From Monoraphidium neglectum (lineage: Eukaryota > Chlorophyta > Chlorophyceae > Sphaeropleales > Selenastraceae): a stretch of 21,750 nucleotides of DNA. The notes below the pieces were generated by a model. It was not told the DNA's origin. It searched no databases and worked only from the letters and a program-made list of their open reading frames with translations. The translations under genes and the position numbers were made by a program. Shown piece by piece: positions 20,606 to 21,750 of the stretch (its first letter is position 1; each line of letters begins with the position of its first letter). Where the stretch lies: positions 1-21,750 of the forward strand of contig NW_014012943.1 in NCBI RefSeq assembly GCF_000611645.1, given 5' to 3'.

Positions 20606-21506
20606 CGGGGGCTAGGGGCCAGGGCCCCGCGGTGGTGAGGCTGGCGCCGCGAGGCGTGCAGGAGCGCGGGATGGGTGCACAGGGTTCAGGTCCAGGGCCG
20701 TCTGAGACGAGGGTATGATTGCAGAAATAAGGGTATCTGGGGCCTGGGGTGGCACAAGACACGCGCCTGAGTGTCGGACGAAGAGGGCACAGGAGGCGCA
20801 CATACTTGGGGGTGTGAACGAACCCAGGGCCAGGTGGCACCCAGAGGGCGGCGGCCGGCGGAGGCCTGCAAGGTGGTGGCGGAAGCCACACAAATCTGTC
20901 CAAAGGGACGCGCAAGAGCACGCAGCACGCCCGCGATAAAACTCATGTACTGGGCAGGGGCCCCCCCAGGGGCGGGGCCACGGCTAATCAGCGGCCACGG
21001 CCACCAGACGAGGCTCGGCAGAGCGCGCCGCGTCCGGCTGTAGGCGTGCCGCCCGCGAGCGCAGGCCAGCTTTCTCGGGGCGGCCGCACGGCTGACGATT
21101 TTCAGGGAATCTGACGTGCAACGACAGCATCACATGCGCACGGCGCATGAGCTGGTCCCGGCGCTCGCGGCAAAACACGGCGCGGCCACAGGAGGAGGCG
21201 GGTACCGCGCGCCGAATCAGCGGATATGGTATGGCCATTGCTCAACAGAAACGGAAACAGGGAGCCAGGGCGCCAGGGCACGTCCGTCCATACAGAGTCC
21301 AACTTTTAGCGCACACGCCGCCCGGCCGCGCCGCCGGACGATAGCGGCGCGCGGCGAGGCGGGGCATTCTGGATACACACTGGCGCTGCTGACATGACTG
21401 ACATCAGCAATCATGGCACGCCCACGCGCCTGGGCACTACCAAAAGGGCGGAGGGCCAAGACGCCCCACGCAACCGCCGCGGGGTGACGCAAGCTTGCTC
21501 AGAGCG

Positions 21507-21750
21507 TCACGCACCGCCCGCGCCGCCGCCCGCCGCCGTCCGCTCCATCCACGCGCGCGCCGCCGCCGCGTCCCCCGCCAGGCACGCGCGCCGCAGCCGC
21601 CGGTAGGACATCCCCACAAAGCGGTGCGCGCCGACGCCGCTGGCGGTCGCGGCCTCGACCGCGTTGCAGACCGCATCAACTTGATCCAGCGGTAGCCCAA
21701 GCACGTCCGCCACGCGCTCTATTGCTTTGTACGCCTCAGTCGCAGCCGAA
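21507..21750 (-). CDS. Partial gene: C-terminal 80 residues of an unidentified helical protein entering from the right edge
   Basis: The minus-strand frame is open from the right edge (codon boundary at 21749) to a TGA at 21507-21509, giving 80 residues. It runs SAATEAYKAIERVADVLGLP, then a Val/Ala-rich helix, HRFVGMSYRRLRRACLAGDA, and a Gly/Ala tail. Codons end almost always in G or C, and the pattern of hydrophobic and charged residues is that of several amphipathic helices. A CTGAG acceptor may lie within the first 20 bases, so this could be a terminal exon. No family is recognised. It is on the same strand as both copies and lies upstream of copy B. Confidence 0.55.
   Translation of the reverse strand, partial: SAATEAYKAIERVADVLGLPLDQVDAVCNAVEAATASGVGAHRFVGMSYRRLRRACLAGDAAAARAWMERTAAGGGAGGA

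Larger units (their letters stand above)
20011..21506. other. Intergenic region between the right-edge gene and copy B, no convincing gene
   Basis: About 1.5 kb lie outside the duplication. It should hold the 3' UTR of the right-edge gene at the high end and distal promoter sequence of copy B at the low end. ORFs of 60-106 codons occur on both strands, but none has protein-like composition or a duplicate for comparison. About 20590-20900 is rich in GGGCC/GGCC pieces. I see no transposon ends. Confidence 0.4.

Noticed and set aside
20601..20946. Minus-strand ORFs of 86-106 codons
   Set aside because: They are Pro/Cys-rich with overlapping frames equally open, so a gene call is not supported.

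Overview
The window looks like nuclear DNA from a GC-rich green alga (chlorophyte). The grounds are very high GC, strongly G/C-ending codons, many short introns with GTGCGT, GTGAGN or GTGGGT donors, Ala/Gly/Ser/Gln-rich proteins, CAG-type microsatellites, and TGTAA motifs of the kind green algae use as poly(A) signals. The species cannot be fixed from sequence alone. No rRNA, tRNA, transposase, CRISPR array or prokaryotic operon is visible. Every supportable gene is on the minus strand, so the biological order runs from right to left.

Layout from right to left. (1) At 21507-21750 is the C-terminal end of an unidentified gene that enters from the right edge. (2) At about 20011-21506 are about 1.5 kb with no convincing gene. 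(3) At about 10580-20010 is repeat unit B, and at about 1170-10580 is repeat unit A. These are two adjacent head-to-tail copies of a roughly 9.4 kb segment. Each carries the same 12-exon gene (B 19575 to 11438, A 10127 to 2062) with its own 5' and 3' flank. (4) At 1-873, possibly from 949, is the start of a further unidentified Ala/Gly/Ser/Pro-rich protein that leaves by the left edge. It uses a minus frame with no stop codon inside the window.

The duplicated gene was reconstructed by aligning the two copies. Exons 2-8 and exon 12 have identical lengths in A and B, and all intron phases agree. It would encode about 1,884 residues (A) or 1,974 residues (B). The protein has an Arg/Ser/Ala-rich N terminus like an organelle transit peptide, an unrecognised conserved middle region, and a long C-terminal alpha-helical part with degenerate PPR-like repeats. 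An organellar RNA-binding or other alpha-solenoid role is an inference. I could not name the gene.

The copies have diverged in informative ways. Copy B has a 1-nt frameshift in exon 1. Copy A has a changed acceptor at intron 5 (CAG|G to CAA|G), a long Glu-Arg hexanucleotide tract where B has about 150 residues of ordinary helical sequence, a longer polyQ run (26 versus 11), and a large (GT)n-(GA)n-(CA)n block in intron 9 that B lacks. Each copy therefore carries a different potentially disabling lesion. The sequence contains two Ns, so some of this could be assembly or base-call error.
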